A stretch of DNA of 64,000 nucleotides. Source: QWHO01 sp021404945. GTDB taxonomy: Bacteria > Vulcanimicrobiota > Xenobia > Xenobiales > QWHO01. Below the pieces are notes generated by a model that searched no databases, was not told where the DNA came from, and was given only the letters and a program-made list of their open reading frames with translations. The position numbers and the translations under genes are program-made. Position 1 is the stretch's first letter; each line of letters begins with the position of its first letter. This document shows, piece by piece, positions 33,308 to 43,295 of this stretch. The DNA lies in contig CAUJEN010000024.1 in assembly GCA_963169765.1 (NCBI GenBank), forward strand, positions 78,237 to 142,236, in the 5' to 3' direction.

Positions 33308-34243
33308 ATGGCAGGGGAACGAAATCAAGCCAAGGCGGCCCGTCTCACCCGGTTGAGCCTGCTCCTGCGGTCTCGCTCTTACACGCTGGACGAGCTGGCC
33401 GAGGAGTTCGGCAAAGATCGGCGCACCATCCAGCGAGACCTGGCCCACCTGCGCGAGTGGCTCGGCTGCCAGCTTGAGCCTCGCGACGGGCGCTACCAGC
33501 TCGACTCGGACGGCTACCTGACCCCTCCCCCCTTGACCCTGGAGGAGATGTGGGCCCTGTTTCTGGCCTGTCGCGCGCTGGCCAGCCGGGGCACCTTTCC
33601 CGAAGCGGCCAGAACCGCCCTGGAGAAGCTGCGCGGATCGGCCCAGTCCTTCACGCGCCGCACCCTGGCGGACCTGGACGAGGCCGTCGAGACGGGTCCG
33701 GACCAGCATGCTTTCTCGTCGGAGTATCTGCGCCTGACCCTGGAGGCTTACCGTCGCAAGGAATCCATCGACATCGAGTATCGCTCCATCAAGAGCAGCG
33801 AGGCGGTGGCCCGCCGGCTGGATCCCTGGGGCGTCTTCCTGCTGCAGGAGCACTGGTACGTGGTGGGTTTTGACCACCTGCGGGGAGAGCAGCGCACCTT
33901 CAAGCTGGCCCGCATGCAGTCGCTCAAGCTCAGCGGGGTCAAGCACGAGCGGCCGCGGGGCTTCGAACCCGGCTCGGCGGTCTTCCACAGCTTTGACGTG
34001 GGCGACGCACCTCCCCAGAGGGTCTGCCTCAAAGTGGCGCCCGAGCTGGCCCGCCTGCTCGAGGAGAACCCCGGCCATCCAAGCCAGAAGGTGGAGGGCG
34101 AGCTGGTCGAGCTCCAGGTCAAGGCTCCTCTGCGCATGCTCCGCTGGCTGCTGGGCCTGAGCAACGTGGAGGTGCTCGAGCCGCCCGAATTGCGCGCCGC
34201 CCTGGCCGCCGAGGCCGAGAAAATCGCGGAGCGACACAGGTGA
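33308..34243 (+). CDS. WYL-domain transcriptional regulator (YafY-like)
   Basis: A 311-aa regulator. Residues 13-66 are a winged helix (LTRLSLLLRSRSYTLDELAE, then RRTIQRDLAHLREWLGC). The WYL domain is at about 150-220, with the family core HWYVVGFDHLRGEQRTFKLA and basic residues that bind nucleic acid or nucleotide ligands. A C-terminal WCX-like extension (RVCLKVAPELARLLEENP, ending AEAEKIAERHR) completes the usual length. Such proteins often repress defence or DNA-repair genes. It is followed by the DUF2156 gene after 52 nt. Confidence 0.9.
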   Translation: MAGERNQAKAARLTRLSLLLRSRSYTLDELAEEFGKDRRTIQRDLAHLREWLGCQLEPRDGRYQLDSDGYLTPPPLTLEEMWALFLACRALASRGTFPEAARTALEKLRGSAQSFTRRTLADLDEAVETGPDQHAFSSEYLRLTLEAYRRKESIDIEYRSIKSSEAVARRLDPWGVFLLQEHWYVVGFDHLRGEQRTFKLARMQSLKLSGVKHERPRGFEPGSAVFHSFDVGDAPPQRVCLKVAPELARLLEENPGHPSQKVEGELVELQVKAPLRMLRWLLGLSNVEVLEPPELRAALAAEAEKIAERHR

Positions 34244-34295
34244 CCCAGCGCCCTATGGAATTGAGGCCGCACCCCGCAACACGGAACCCGCATCG

Positions 34296-35726
34296 GTGAC
34301 CGAGCGCCTGCTGGAGCTGCTGCGAGCCCACGGCTCCAACGTCTACTCCTTCGAGATGCTCGAGCCGGGACTGGAGTACTGGCACAATTCCGCAGGCACC
34401 GCCGCGGTGGCCTACGTCGACAGCGGCGGCTACTGGGTAGCGGTCGGTGCGCCTCTTGGCCCCTCTGACCAGGTCGAGCAGGTTGCCCTGGAGTGGGCCC
34501 GCGAGGCGCGTCGACAGGGCCGCGGCGCGGCCTTCTTCGGGGCCGGCGACCAGCTGGTCGACCGGCTGGCTTCCGGCTCCTGGGACTGGCTTCAGATCGG
34601 CCAGCAGCCCGCCTGGGACCCGCTCAACTGGAGCCGCAAGCTCCGCTCCTCCCCCGACCTGCGCCGGCGACTGCGGCGGGCCGTCAAAGCCGGGGTCAGC
34701 GTCAGCGAAGTGCCCTGGCAAGAGCTGCAAGCGGGCTCGGCGCTTCGTGCCCAGGCCGACGCCCTGGTGCTGGCCTGGGAGACGGCCCACGCCATGCCGC
34801 CCATGCGTTTCATGGTCACGCTCGACCTCTTCTCGCACCTTGCAGAGCGCCGCTTCTTCGTCGCTCGAGACCCGTCAGGGCTGGTGGGCCTGCTGGTGGG
34901 GGTACCCATCTACGCCCGGGGCGGCTGGCTGCTCGACGACCTGCTGGTGCTGCGAGGCAGCGCCCCGGGCGCCTCGGAGGCCCTGATCGACCTGGCCATG
35001 AGCTCTTTCGAGCGCGAGCTGGTGGGCTACGTCTCTCTGGGCATGGTGGCCCTGTCCGGGCTGGGCGAAGGGCGCGTGAGCCGTTACCCCCACCCCATCC
35101 TGGACCGGCTCTTCAACTTCAGCCTGCGCTCGATGTCGTGGCTCTACAGCTTTCATGGCATCCGCGCCTTCCGCTCCAAGTTCATGCCCGACGCCTGGGA
35201 GCCGGTCTACCTGGTGGGCTACCGCCGGGTGCACCTGTTCACCATGCGGGCCGTGCTGATGGCCTTCAGCGGCGGCTGGCTGCCCCGTTTCGCGGCTCGG
35301 GTGGCCACCCGCCAGCTGGCCCCCCGAGTTGCCCGGGTCAACCCTGCTCTCTTCCCCGCCCTGGCGGCGGGCATGACGCTCTGGAGCGGCGTGCTGCTCT
35401 CCCACGCTCACCTCTTTGGCGGTCTGGCCCCGGCCTGGGGCTGGACCCTGTACGACTGGCTGCAGGCCGGGGCCCTCTGGAAAATGGGCACCACCCGCGA
35501 CCTGGCCAAACGGCGCAAGGCCGCCGCCCTGGCCACCCGGATGGCGGCTGTGGACGCCCTGGTCAGCCTGGTGCAGCTCGCTCTGTCACCGCGTCGCTCG
35601 CGCGGCTTCGTCGAAGGGTTGATCAGCGGGGCGGCGGTTACGGGCCCGCTGGCCCTGGCGGGCTTCTTGTGGCTCTATGAGCGGGGTCTGGAGGACGTTC
35701 AGACCTCTTTCAGCCCTCCCCGGTAA
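34296..35726 (+). CDS. DUF2156 / MprF-like aminoacyl-phosphatidylglycerol synthase without flippase
   Basis: A 476-aa protein, GTG start. Residues 1-300 match the C-terminal catalytic half of MprF (tandem GNAT folds, DUF2156): YWVAVGAPLGP, a basic (R)RLRRAVKAGV segment, PMRFMVTLDLF, GLLVGVPIYARGGWLLDDLL, and FRSKFMPDAWEPVYLV. These enzymes move Lys or Ala from tRNA to phosphatidylglycerol and reduce negative surface charge. The usual large flippase domain is absent. A C-terminal part with three hydrophobic helices (FPALAAGMTLWSGVLLSHAH, AVTGPLALAGFLWLYE) anchors it instead. Aminoacyl specificity cannot be told. Confidence 0.8.
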   Translation: MTERLLELLRAHGSNVYSFEMLEPGLEYWHNSAGTAAVAYVDSGGYWVAVGAPLGPSDQVEQVALEWAREARRQGRGAAFFGAGDQLVDRLASGSWDWLQIGQQPAWDPLNWSRKLRSSPDLRRRLRRAVKAGVSVSEVPWQELQAGSALRAQADALVLAWETAHAMPPMRFMVTLDLFSHLAERRFFVARDPSGLVGLLVGVPIYARGGWLLDDLLVLRGSAPGASEALIDLAMSSFERELVGYVSLGMVALSGLGEGRVSRYPHPILDRLFNFSLRSMSWLYSFHGIRAFRSKFMPDAWEPVYLVGYRRVHLFTMRAVLMAFSGGWLPRFAARVATRQLAPRVARVNPALFPALAAGMTLWSGVLLSHAHLFGGLAPAWGWTLYDWLQAGALWKMGTTRDLAKRRKAAALATRMAAVDALVSLVQLALSPRRSRGFVEGLISGAAVTGPLALAGFLWLYERGLEDVQTSFSPPR

Positions 35727-35759
35727 ACTCGAAACAGCGAGCCCAAGGAGAGAAAGCCG

Positions 35760-36452
35760 ATGCGAACTGTCAGCGAGAACTACTTCCAGAGCACTTACGC
35801 GGTCCCCGTGCGTCACAAAGAGACCAGCCTCTTTGCCTACGCAGATCTGGACAACTCGGGCGACTACAATCCCGAGTTCGACCGCCAACTGGCGACGAAC
35901 TCGGAGAATAGTTCCAGGGCCCTGGTCTACCGGGACCTGGCCGCCCTGGTCGCAAGTCGCAGTGGACCGGTCTCGGGGGCCGAGGTGGCCGGCTCGACCG
36001 AGGAAAAACCACGCTTTATCAGCTTCTACAAGCTTCCCCCCGGGCTCACCCACCCGGTGGTCGACTTCGCCTTTCAGGCCACCGAGGACGGTGGAATCGA
36101 AGCCCACTTCACCGTGCAGAAACGAGCCCTGCTGATCCCGACGCCCGAGGGGCACCTGGCCATCGACCACGACGCCGATGGCCGGCCGGACGCCAAGCTC
36201 CACATCGAGCACTGGCTCGAGCAGGGCGAAAAGGTGCCCGACTTTGGTGCCGAGGTGGCCGAGCAGCTTTCCCTCAACGGAGAGGCCGGCCCCTACGCCG
36301 ACAACGGTCCAGGTCCTGGCCAGGCCCGGGTCTTCGAGTCCCCGGCGCGCCTCTTCGGAGGAGGTTTTCTGGACGTGATCGAGCGCACCATCATCAGAAC
36401 GCCGTCCACGCTGGAAATCGCCTACAAGGTGGTCCCCTACGAGAAGGACTGA
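35760..36452 (+). CDS. Unknown protein with calcium-loop-like motifs
   Basis: A 230-aa protein with AAGGAG 9 nt before the ATG. No family recognised and no signal peptide. Two acidic loops resemble EF-hand loops: DLDNSGDYNPEFD near residue 29 and DHDADGRPDAKLHIE near 140. The middle part is strand-rich (FISFYKLPPGLTHPVVDFAF). It lies between the DUF2156 gene and an EF-hand protein, so the pair may share calcium response, but this is only context. Confidence 0.6.
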   Translation: MRTVSENYFQSTYAVPVRHKETSLFAYADLDNSGDYNPEFDRQLATNSENSSRALVYRDLAALVASRSGPVSGAEVAGSTEEKPRFISFYKLPPGLTHPVVDFAFQATEDGGIEAHFTVQKRALLIPTPEGHLAIDHDADGRPDAKLHIEHWLEQGEKVPDFGAEVAEQLSLNGEAGPYADNGPGPGQARVFESPARLFGGGFLDVIERTIIRTPSTLEIAYKVVPYEKD

Positions 36453-36611
36453 GCCAGCCACTGGGTGCGAGAGGATTGGTGTGGCCGGAGACAGCTGAGG
36501 GAATGGCTCCCCGGGTGGCCGCCCTGGCGCAGGCTCGACGCGCAGCGCAGGCACGAGAACAGGTCCGGATGCCCCACCAGGAGACCGCATCGAGCTCGCG
36601 AAGCGGCAGGC

Positions 36612-37148
36612 GTGAACGCCACGAGATTGACCCGTTTGTTCAACGTCCTCGACGCCGACGGAAACGGCCTGCTCGAGGCGGCTGACTTCGACCGGGTGGC
36701 CACCGAGCTGACCCGAAGCCAGGCTCTGGCGGAAGGGTCGCAAGCCTCACTTGGCCAGCGTTACCGACACCTGTGGGAGACGCTGGCGGCCGCTTGCGAC
36801 GCCAATCGCGATGGGCGGGTGACGCTCCAGGAGTGGCTGGCTCATCACGAGGCTCTGCTGGATTCCGACCGTCGCCTTCGGGTCGAGCAACCAGCTTACC
36901 GGAGCCCGATCGAGACCACGGCTCGCTTTCTCTTCGACGTGCTGGACGCCAATCAAGACGGGCGCATCAGTCGTGAGGAGTACCGCGCTTTCGCCACTGC
37001 CCACGGGTTGAGCCCGGATGTCGCCGATCAGGCCTTCGAGAAGGTGGCCCCGCACGGCTTCCTGCGTCGCGAGGAGCTGGTCGACATGGTGCTCGAGTTC
37101 TACTTCGCCGACGAGGACTGCCTGGGCACCTGGCTTTTCAACAAGTAG
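36612..37148 (+). CDS. EF-hand calcium-binding protein (calerythrin-like)
   Basis: About 178 aa from the GTG at 36612; upstream codons in frame read as non-coding. Three good EF-hand loops: DADGNGLLEAADF (about residue 13), DANRDGRVTLQEW (about 66) and DANQDGRISREEY (about 112). A fourth, PHGFLRREEL, has lost its acidic residues. This 3+1 pattern and about 177 aa are those of calerythrin and related actinobacterial and myxobacterial calcium buffers or sensors. Cytoplasmic. Confidence 0.85.
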   Translation: MNATRLTRLFNVLDADGNGLLEAADFDRVATELTRSQALAEGSQASLGQRYRHLWETLAAACDANRDGRVTLQEWLAHHEALLDSDRRLRVEQPAYRSPIETTARFLFDVLDANQDGRISREEYRAFATAHGLSPDVADQAFEKVAPHGFLRREELVDMVLEFYFADEDCLGTWLFNK

Positions 37149-37193
37149 CTCGGGTATCATGCGACCCGCGTGGTGCGGGGCGCGGCAAGCAAA

Positions 37194-37901
37194 TCACTCC
37201 TGCTTGAGTTCGCTCCGCAGCACGTCCCATCGGTCAACGGTATCCGGATGGGAGCGACTGGCGGCCCATTCGCCGCCCAGGAAGGCCCCCATAAGCCGCA
37301 TCAATCCGATCTCGGGATCGAAGCCGAGGTCGGGCACGTGGACGCCCTCCCGATCGGCCCGGTGCTCGATGAAGTGGCTCAGCACCCTCTCCTGCTCCGT
37401 AATCTGCACCGTGGTCGCGGGATAGGGCTCGAGAAGGGTCCGCAATTGTTCTACGCCCAGCCATCCCACCTCGTCGCGGTGCTTGTAGTGGCTCAGCTCG
37501 TGGCCCAGGGCGAAGTGGGCCGGCACGTCGTCCTCGGACCACAGCGACCGGCTGATTCCGACGTTACCGTAGCTGTGGAAGGCCTGAGGCTCCCCGTCAT
37601 CCTCGTAGACGAAAAGACGGCGAGGCGTGGGCAGACCGGCCTGCTCCAGCCGGTGAGCCAGCTTCTGGTCGATGGAGATCTCGGAGCAATCGACCTTCTT
37701 CTGCATCGTCTTCCAGAAGCGCTCGGCGTACTCGGCTTCGTGCTCCGGGCGAAACATCGACTTGGCCACCGCAGCGGCCAGGCAAACACCCATCCCGGGC
37801 GGCAGTAGCTCGGCTGCCATCGTGAAGGCCTGCCCGGTGGCCTCGGAGAGTTCCATCCAGGGTCGCTCCGAGGTTACCTGGGGCACCCCCATAGATGGCA
37901 T
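37194..37901 (-). CDS. M48-like zinc metallopeptidase
   Basis: A 235-aa soluble protein. HELSHYKHRDEVG near residue 133 provides the HExxH zinc site (His, catalytic Glu, His), and EHRADREG near 180 offers the third ligand, the E-x-x-A-D motif of M48 peptidases. The domain is short and has no membrane helices, unlike HtpX. The ATG at 37901 lies inside the cupin gene in another frame (305 nt overlap); ATG 37856 is an alternative. A run of five G's at 37886-37890 (C's on the + strand) marks a possible indel that would join cupin and peptidase in one frame. Confidence 0.75.
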   Translation of the reverse strand: MPSMGVPQVTSERPWMELSEATGQAFTMAAELLPPGMGVCLAAAVAKSMFRPEHEAEYAERFWKTMQKKVDCSEISIDQKLAHRLEQAGLPTPRRLFVYEDDGEPQAFHSYGNVGISRSLWSEDDVPAHFALGHELSHYKHRDEVGWLGVEQLRTLLEPYPATTVQITEQERVLSHFIEHRADREGVHVPDLGFDPEIGLMRLMGAFLGGEWAASRSHPDTVDRWDVLRSELKQE

Positions 37902-38502
37902 CGACCTGGTTGCGCGTGCCGTGGTAGACCCCGCAGGGCGCCAGGGCGCAGTCGTTCACCTCGGCAGCCATCCAACCCGCGCCCATGTAAAATTGGGCAG
38001 CACCGTCCCAGAGAATGAGACACTCGTCGGAGATGGGGTGCGTGTGCATCGACTCGGGAACGTTAGCGGGCCAGAGGCCAAAGTTGAAGCCCACAGTCCT
38101 GGTGCCGGCCCCGGGCCAGAGAATCAGCCGGAAACTCTCCACTCCAAGTCCGTTGAACGGAGTGCCCATGTAGACATTGAACAGTGCGCCCGAGCGGCGC
38201 ACATCCAGGGGGTCAAGATTCCAGGCCCGCACCTCGCTCGAGTGCTCGTGATAGGCCATTTCGTGCTCGGTGGAGTATTCCACAGGCTCGGCGATCAGCC
38301 GGGCTTTGTCGCAAGCAGACAGGTTCACGACCCCGTGACGCTGATCGTAAAAGCCTGATGAGGCATAATTGTCCAACTGGGAGAGCCGCAACTCGACCGC
38401 TGACTTGTACCGTGCCTGGTTCTCTTCGGCGGCCATACCTGCGGCTTCGCGCTCCTGAGTGGTCTCCCCTCGCGGAGCTGCCTGGTTGCCCACCTCGGTC
38501 AC
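37597..38502 (-). CDS. Cupin-domain protein, C-terminal part out of frame
   Basis: A 301-codon frame, GTG start at 38502, 6 nt after the obg stop. Residues 1-205 look real and contain a cupin core: FNFGLWPANVPESMHTHPIS with metal-ligand histidines, ECLILWDGAAQFYMGAG, and CALAPCGVYHGTRN. After about residue 210 the sequence becomes Arg/Ala/Gly-rich and overlaps the peptidase gene, whose own frame has normal composition there. The true cupin therefore ends near 37880, or continues into the peptidase after a one-base shift at 37886-37890. Substrate unknown. Confidence 0.55.
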   Translation of the reverse strand: MTEVGNQAAPRGETTQEREAAGMAAEENQARYKSAVELRLSQLDNYASSGFYDQRHGVVNLSACDKARLIAEPVEYSTEHEMAYHEHSSEVRAWNLDPLDVRRSGALFNVYMGTPFNGLGVESFRLILWPGAGTRTVGFNFGLWPANVPESMHTHPISDECLILWDGAAQFYMGAGWMAAEVNDCALAPCGVYHGTRNQVDAIYGGAPGNLGATLDGTLRGHRAGLHDGSRATAARDGCLPGRCGGQVDVSPGARSRVRRALLEDDAEEGRLLRDLHRPEAGSPAGAGRSAHASPSFRLRG

Positions 38503-38508
38503 CTTCTG

Positions 38509-39921
38509 TCAACGGCGCTTGGGCTTGCGCCGGCTGCCCCGGGCCTCCTCGCGCAGCGACAGGCGACGCTTCTTCTCGGCCAGGCGGGCCAGCTGGCTGG
38601 GGCGAACGTCCGGGCCCTTCTCGCCGAGCACCTCATGCTGCTCGAGCGAGGGCATGAAATCGAACTCGCTCTTGCCGATGCGCACCGAATCGCCCTCTAC
38701 CGCGCCCTGGCGCAGCAGCTCGTCCTCCACCCCCCAGGCGATCAGGCGGCGCTGCAGGCGGCGAACCGACTCGTCTTCCTCCAGGTCGGTCATGGCCACC
38801 ACCGTCTCCACCCGTTTGCCCCGCACCACCCAGACTTCGTCCTCGCGGCTCACTTCGAACTCGATGGCATCCTGGCGGGGCAGCTCCACCACGACGGGCA
38901 CCGCGGGCTCGGGCCGGGGGGCCCGGGCCAGCTCGCCGAACACCGCCTCCACCAGCCGGGTCAGCCCCTGGCTCTCGGCGCAGGAGATGGGCAGGAGCGG
39001 CCGCCCCTGGGACTGGAAGGCGGCCTTGAGAGCGGCCAGGCCCTCCTCGGTGCCGCTCAACTCGATCTTGTTGACGCAGACCACCTCAGGACGCTCTAGC
39101 AGCTCGGCCTTGTACTCGCCCAGCTCCTTGCGGATGGCCCGGTAGCCGGCCAGCGGGTCGGCCGGGTCGATGGAGCTTGCATCCAACACGTGCAGCAAGA
39201 CGCGCGTGCGCTCCACGTGGCGCAAGAACTGCAGGCCCAGCCCGGCGCCCGAGGCGGCGCCTTCGATCAGACCGGGCAAATCGGCGAAAACGGCGCTCTT
39301 GTCGCGGGTGAGGTAGACCACGCCCAGCACCGGGTGCAGGGTGGTGAAGGGATAGTCGGCGATCTTGGGGGTGGCTCGCGAGATGCGCGAGAGCAAGGTG
39401 GACTTGCCCACGTTGGGAAAGCCGATCAACCCCACCTGGGCCACCACGCGCAGCTCCAGGCGCAGCCAGCGGGCCTCGGCCGGCTCGCCCAGCTCGTGGT
39501 GCCGGGGGGCCTGGTGATCGGGACGGGCAAAATGCTGATTTCCTCGCCCGCCTCGCCCCCCCCGGGCCACCAGCACCCGGGCCTGGTGCTCGACCAGGTC
39601 GCCCAGCAGGCGGTCGGTCTCGTCGTCATAGACCAGCGTGCCCAGCGGCACCCGCACCACGCAGTCGGCCCCGTCGCGGCCGCTCTTGCGATTGCGATGG
39701 CCGTGGTCGGCCTCCTGGGCTTTGAAGTGAATGCGATGGGTGAAGTCGAGCAGCGTGTTCAGGTTTTCGTCGGCCTCGAGGTAGACCGAGCCGCCGCGCC
39801 CCCCGTCGCCCCCATCGGGTCCACCCTTGGGACGATACTTCTCTCTCAGGAAAGAAAGCGCACCGTTGCCGCCGTCGCCGGCTGCCACATGAATGCGGAT
39901 GCGATCAATGAAATCACTCAT
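38509..39921 (-). CDS. obg: GTPase Obg/CgtA
   Basis: About 470 aa from the ATG at 39921, the usual Obg start (MSDFIDRIRIHVAAGDGGNG); the frame extends a few codons upstream. The Obg fold at 1-155 is Gly-rich (GGPDGGDGGRGGSVYLEAD). The G domain has GFPNVGKS (P loop), DLPG, NKIE and SCAE. A C-terminal OCT domain is present (VEDELLRQGAVEGDSVRIGK), followed by a basic tail ending RRKPKRR. Obg binds the 50S subunit and links ribosome assembly to nutrient state and cell cycle. It follows rpmA by 68 nt on one transcript, the classical order, but rplU is absent. Confidence 0.96.
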   Translation of the reverse strand: MSDFIDRIRIHVAAGDGGNGALSFLREKYRPKGGPDGGDGGRGGSVYLEADENLNTLLDFTHRIHFKAQEADHGHRNRKSGRDGADCVVRVPLGTLVYDDETDRLLGDLVEHQARVLVARGGRGGRGNQHFARPDHQAPRHHELGEPAEARWLRLELRVVAQVGLIGFPNVGKSTLLSRISRATPKIADYPFTTLHPVLGVVYLTRDKSAVFADLPGLIEGAASGAGLGLQFLRHVERTRVLLHVLDASSIDPADPLAGYRAIRKELGEYKAELLERPEVVCVNKIELSGTEEGLAALKAAFQSQGRPLLPISCAESQGLTRLVEAVFGELARAPRPEPAVPVVVELPRQDAIEFEVSREDEVWVVRGKRVETVVAMTDLEEDESVRRLQRRLIAWGVEDELLRQGAVEGDSVRIGKSEFDFMPSLEQHEVLGEKGPDVRPSQLARLAEKKRRLSLREEARGSRRKPKRR

Positions 39922-39989
39922 CTCAAAGGCGGAAAGCCGCCAGGCCAAAACGGCCCCGCGGCTTCACAGCAATACCGTAAGAGCGCCTT

Positions 39990-40277
39990 CTATTCGGCAG
40001 ACTCGACGGCCACGACCGAAACCAGGGCACGCCCGTCCTTGTGCTCGAAGCGCACCACGCCATCGGCCACCGCGAACAGCGTAAAGTCACGGCCCATCTG
40101 CACGTTGTCACCGGGGCGGAACTTGGAGCCGCGCTGGCGCACGAGAATGTTGCCGGCCAGCACGGCCTGGCCGCCGTAGCGCTTCACACCCAGCATCTTC
40201 GGGTTGGAATCACGCCCGTTCTTCGAAGACCCCATGCCCTTCTTGTGGGCAAAGCGGGTCAGATCCATCCAGAACAT
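39990..40277 (-). CDS. rpmA: Ribosomal protein L27 with N-terminal extension
   Basis: A 95-aa L27. The conserved AHKKGMGSSKNGRDS begins at residue 10, and the strong Shine-Dalgarno (AGGAGG, 8 nt before ATG 40277) shows that the nine extra residues MFWMDLTRF are translated. This extension resembles the Prp-cleaved leader of L27 in Firmicutes and relatives (MLxLDLQFF before A). L27 must have a free N terminus starting at Ala/Ser to reach the peptidyl transferase centre, so processing is expected. Neither rplU nor prp is next to it. It is transcribed with obg from the promoter at 40304-40332. Confidence 0.96.
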   Translation of the reverse strand: MFWMDLTRFAHKKGMGSSKNGRDSNPKMLGVKRYGGQAVLAGNILVRQRGSKFRPGDNVQMGRDFTLFAVADGVVRFEHKDGRALVSVVAVESAE

Positions 40278-40303
40278 TTGACTATCCTCCTGTCAGGGCT
40301 CCC

Positions 40304-40332
40304 ATTATAGTCACCGCTGGGCAGGCACGCAA
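40304..40332 (-). promoter_or_regulatory. Sigma-70-type promoter of rpmA-obg
   Basis: On the minus strand, -35 TTGCGT (40327-40332), a 17-nt spacer and a perfect -10 TATAAT (40304-40309). The start point would be near 40297, leaving a leader of about 20 nt that contains the AGGAGG ribosome site. This is the best promoter match in the window. Confidence 0.75.
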
Positions 40333-40362
40333 GAGCGGGAAGAGAATTACCCTGCAAGCGAC

Positions 40363-40722
40363 ATGATGAGCGTGCCACGCAGAACCCGGCGAGACCTTTT
40401 CTGGGCCCTTCTGGTGCTTTCCTTGCTGGCCCTCGGCCTGCAGAGCCTGCCCCGGCAGCCGGCCCCGCCCCCGGCCAGCGATTGGTGGAGCGCTACCGGC
40501 GAGGCCAATCACGCCCTCGAGCAGGGCCAGCACCTGCGGGCCGAGGCCCTTTTCGAGCAGTCGTTGGAGCTGGCCGACCAGCCGGCCCTGGAGCACTCCA
40601 GCCTGCAGAGCCTGGCCTGCGTGAAGGAGCTGCTGGGCAAGAAGACCGAGGCCAGGCAGTTGAAAGAGCGGGCCGGTCGCCTCTATTACAACGAGCCCGG
40701 CCTGGCCCGGCCGGCCCGCTGA
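40363..40722 (+). CDS. Small membrane-anchored TPR-like protein
   Basis: A 119-aa protein, first gene of the MoxR operon. Basic N terminus (MMSVPRRTRR), one hydrophobic helix (LFWALLVLSLLALGLQ) and a TPR-like pair (GEANHALEQGQHLRAEALFE, SLACVKELLGKKTEARQL). It probably faces the periplasm and binds another product of the operon. The next gene starts 3 nt later. Confidence 0.7.
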   Translation: MMSVPRRTRRDLFWALLVLSLLALGLQSLPRQPAPPPASDWWSATGEANHALEQGQHLRAEALFEQSLELADQPALEHSSLQSLACVKELLGKKTEARQLKERAGRLYYNEPGLARPAR

Positions 40723-40725
40723 CCT

Positions 40726-42296
40726 GTGGAAGAGAAACTGCTGCTGGAAAAAATCCACGAGCTGAGAGGGCGCCTGCGTTTCGTCTGGATCGTCAACGGC
40801 GCCCTGCAGTGGTGCCTGGCGGGCTCGCTGGTGACGATGCTCTCGGTCTTCTGCCTCAAATTGCTGGACCGCCCCCCCCACGAGCTGACCGCGGCCACTC
40901 TGGCGCTGCTGCTTTTCCCCCTGGGAGGGGCGGTGGCGGCCGGCTTTCGTAAGCTGCCGCTGATGTCGGTGGCCCTGGCCACCGACCGTAAGCTGGGACT
41001 CAAGGAGCGCTTGACCACGGGCCTGGAGTGGAGTCTGTCCGACCGTCCGCGTACGGTGGTGGCCCAGCGCCTGCTGCGCGACGCCAGCCAGTATGCAGCC
41101 GGGGTCGATCCGGCCAGAACCTTCAAGCCCACCTTGCCCCGCTCGCTGCGCCAGGCGGCCATCGTCAGCCTGCTGGCCAGCCTGCTGCTGGTGCTGCCCC
41201 CCTGGCACCTGTTCCAGCCTCGCCTGAGCGCCGACGAGATCCGGGTGGTGCGCCAGGCCGCCGAGCGACTCGACCAGAAGGCGCGCGAGCTGCGCCAGCG
41301 GTTCCCCAACTCGCGCCAGGCCCGGGCCACCGCCCAGAAGCTGGAAGATCTCGCGCGCCGGCTGCGCGAGCCGGGCACCGAGCGCGAAGAGGCGGCCGCC
41401 CGGGTAGCCAGCCTGGCCGAGCAACTCAAAGGCCAGGCCCGCGGCCAGGGGCAGGGGTCCCCTCAGAACCAGGGCCAGACCGGCATGAGCGATGCCCGCG
41501 AGCAGGCCGAGCGGCTGCGCGCCCTGGCCCGCCGGGCCCAGCGAGAGGGCCTCAGCCAGCAGCTCGGCAAGGACATCCAGAAAGAAACCGAGCGGGCCGA
41601 CCCCAAAAGCGGTCAGAGCCAGGCCCTCAAGCAGGCCCAGAAGGCCGCTCAGCAGGGCAACTCGCAGGCCACCTCCGAGTCGCTGGAGGCGGCCGCCGAG
41701 GCCGCCTCGCAGCAGGCCGCCGAGCAGCAACAGATGCAGCAAGAGGTCTCCGAGAGCCTGCAAGAATGCCAGTCGGGCCTGTGCCAGGAGGGCGGGCCGG
41801 GCAAGAGCAACTCGCAGGGCCAGCCTCAGGCCGGTCAGGGACAGCAGTCCGGTCAGGCGATGGCCAACCAGCCCGGCCAGCAGCCGGGGAAGGGAGGCAA
41901 GAAAGCGCCGGCCGACTTTGGCAAGGGAACCACCAACCAGCAGGGTCAGGGCAACGGAGACGGCAAACAGAAAGACTACGTCTTCGACCGCCAGTCGAAG
42001 GAGACGTCGGACTGGACCGAAGAGTATGAGCGGCTCTACGCCTCCGAGCGGGTCCACCGCGACACGGCCGACGCCATGGTCAAGGGCCAGCTGACTCCAG
42101 GCCAGATGCTGCCGGCTCAGGGCCAGGTGCGGGGGGCACCCAGGAGCCAGCCGGGCGCCGGGGAAGGGGCCGAGGAAGTCTACCTGAACTACAAACGCGA
42201 AGCCGAAGAGGCGGTCACCCGACAGAACGTGCCAGCCGAGTATCGCGAGCTGGTGCGCAGCTACTTCGACGGGATCGATCCGCGGGAAGGAAAATA

Positions 42297-42297
<1 letters not shown>
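40726..42297 (+). CDS. DUF4175-like membrane protein with Gln-rich coiled coil
   Basis: A 523-aa protein, GTG start. Two transmembrane helices near residues 20-70, and a third near 148-165 (AAIVSLLASLLLVLPPWHLF), enclose short loops. Residues 170-420 are Gln/Ala/Arg-rich coiled coil (REQAERLRALARRAQREGLS) with (Q/G)-rich linkers. The C terminus, VPAEYRELVRSYFDGIDPRE, is the conserved end of the proteins found in MoxR/VWA loci. Its stop overlaps the MoxR start (TAATG). Function unknown; probably a structural part of the envelope complex. Confidence 0.72.

Positions 42298-43287
<990 letters not shown>

Positions 43288-43295
<8 letters not shown>

Noticed and set aside
36465..36611. Upstream extension of the EF-hand protein
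   Set aside because: Trp/Arg/Pro-rich and unlike calerythrin N termini; GTG 36612 gives the normal family length.
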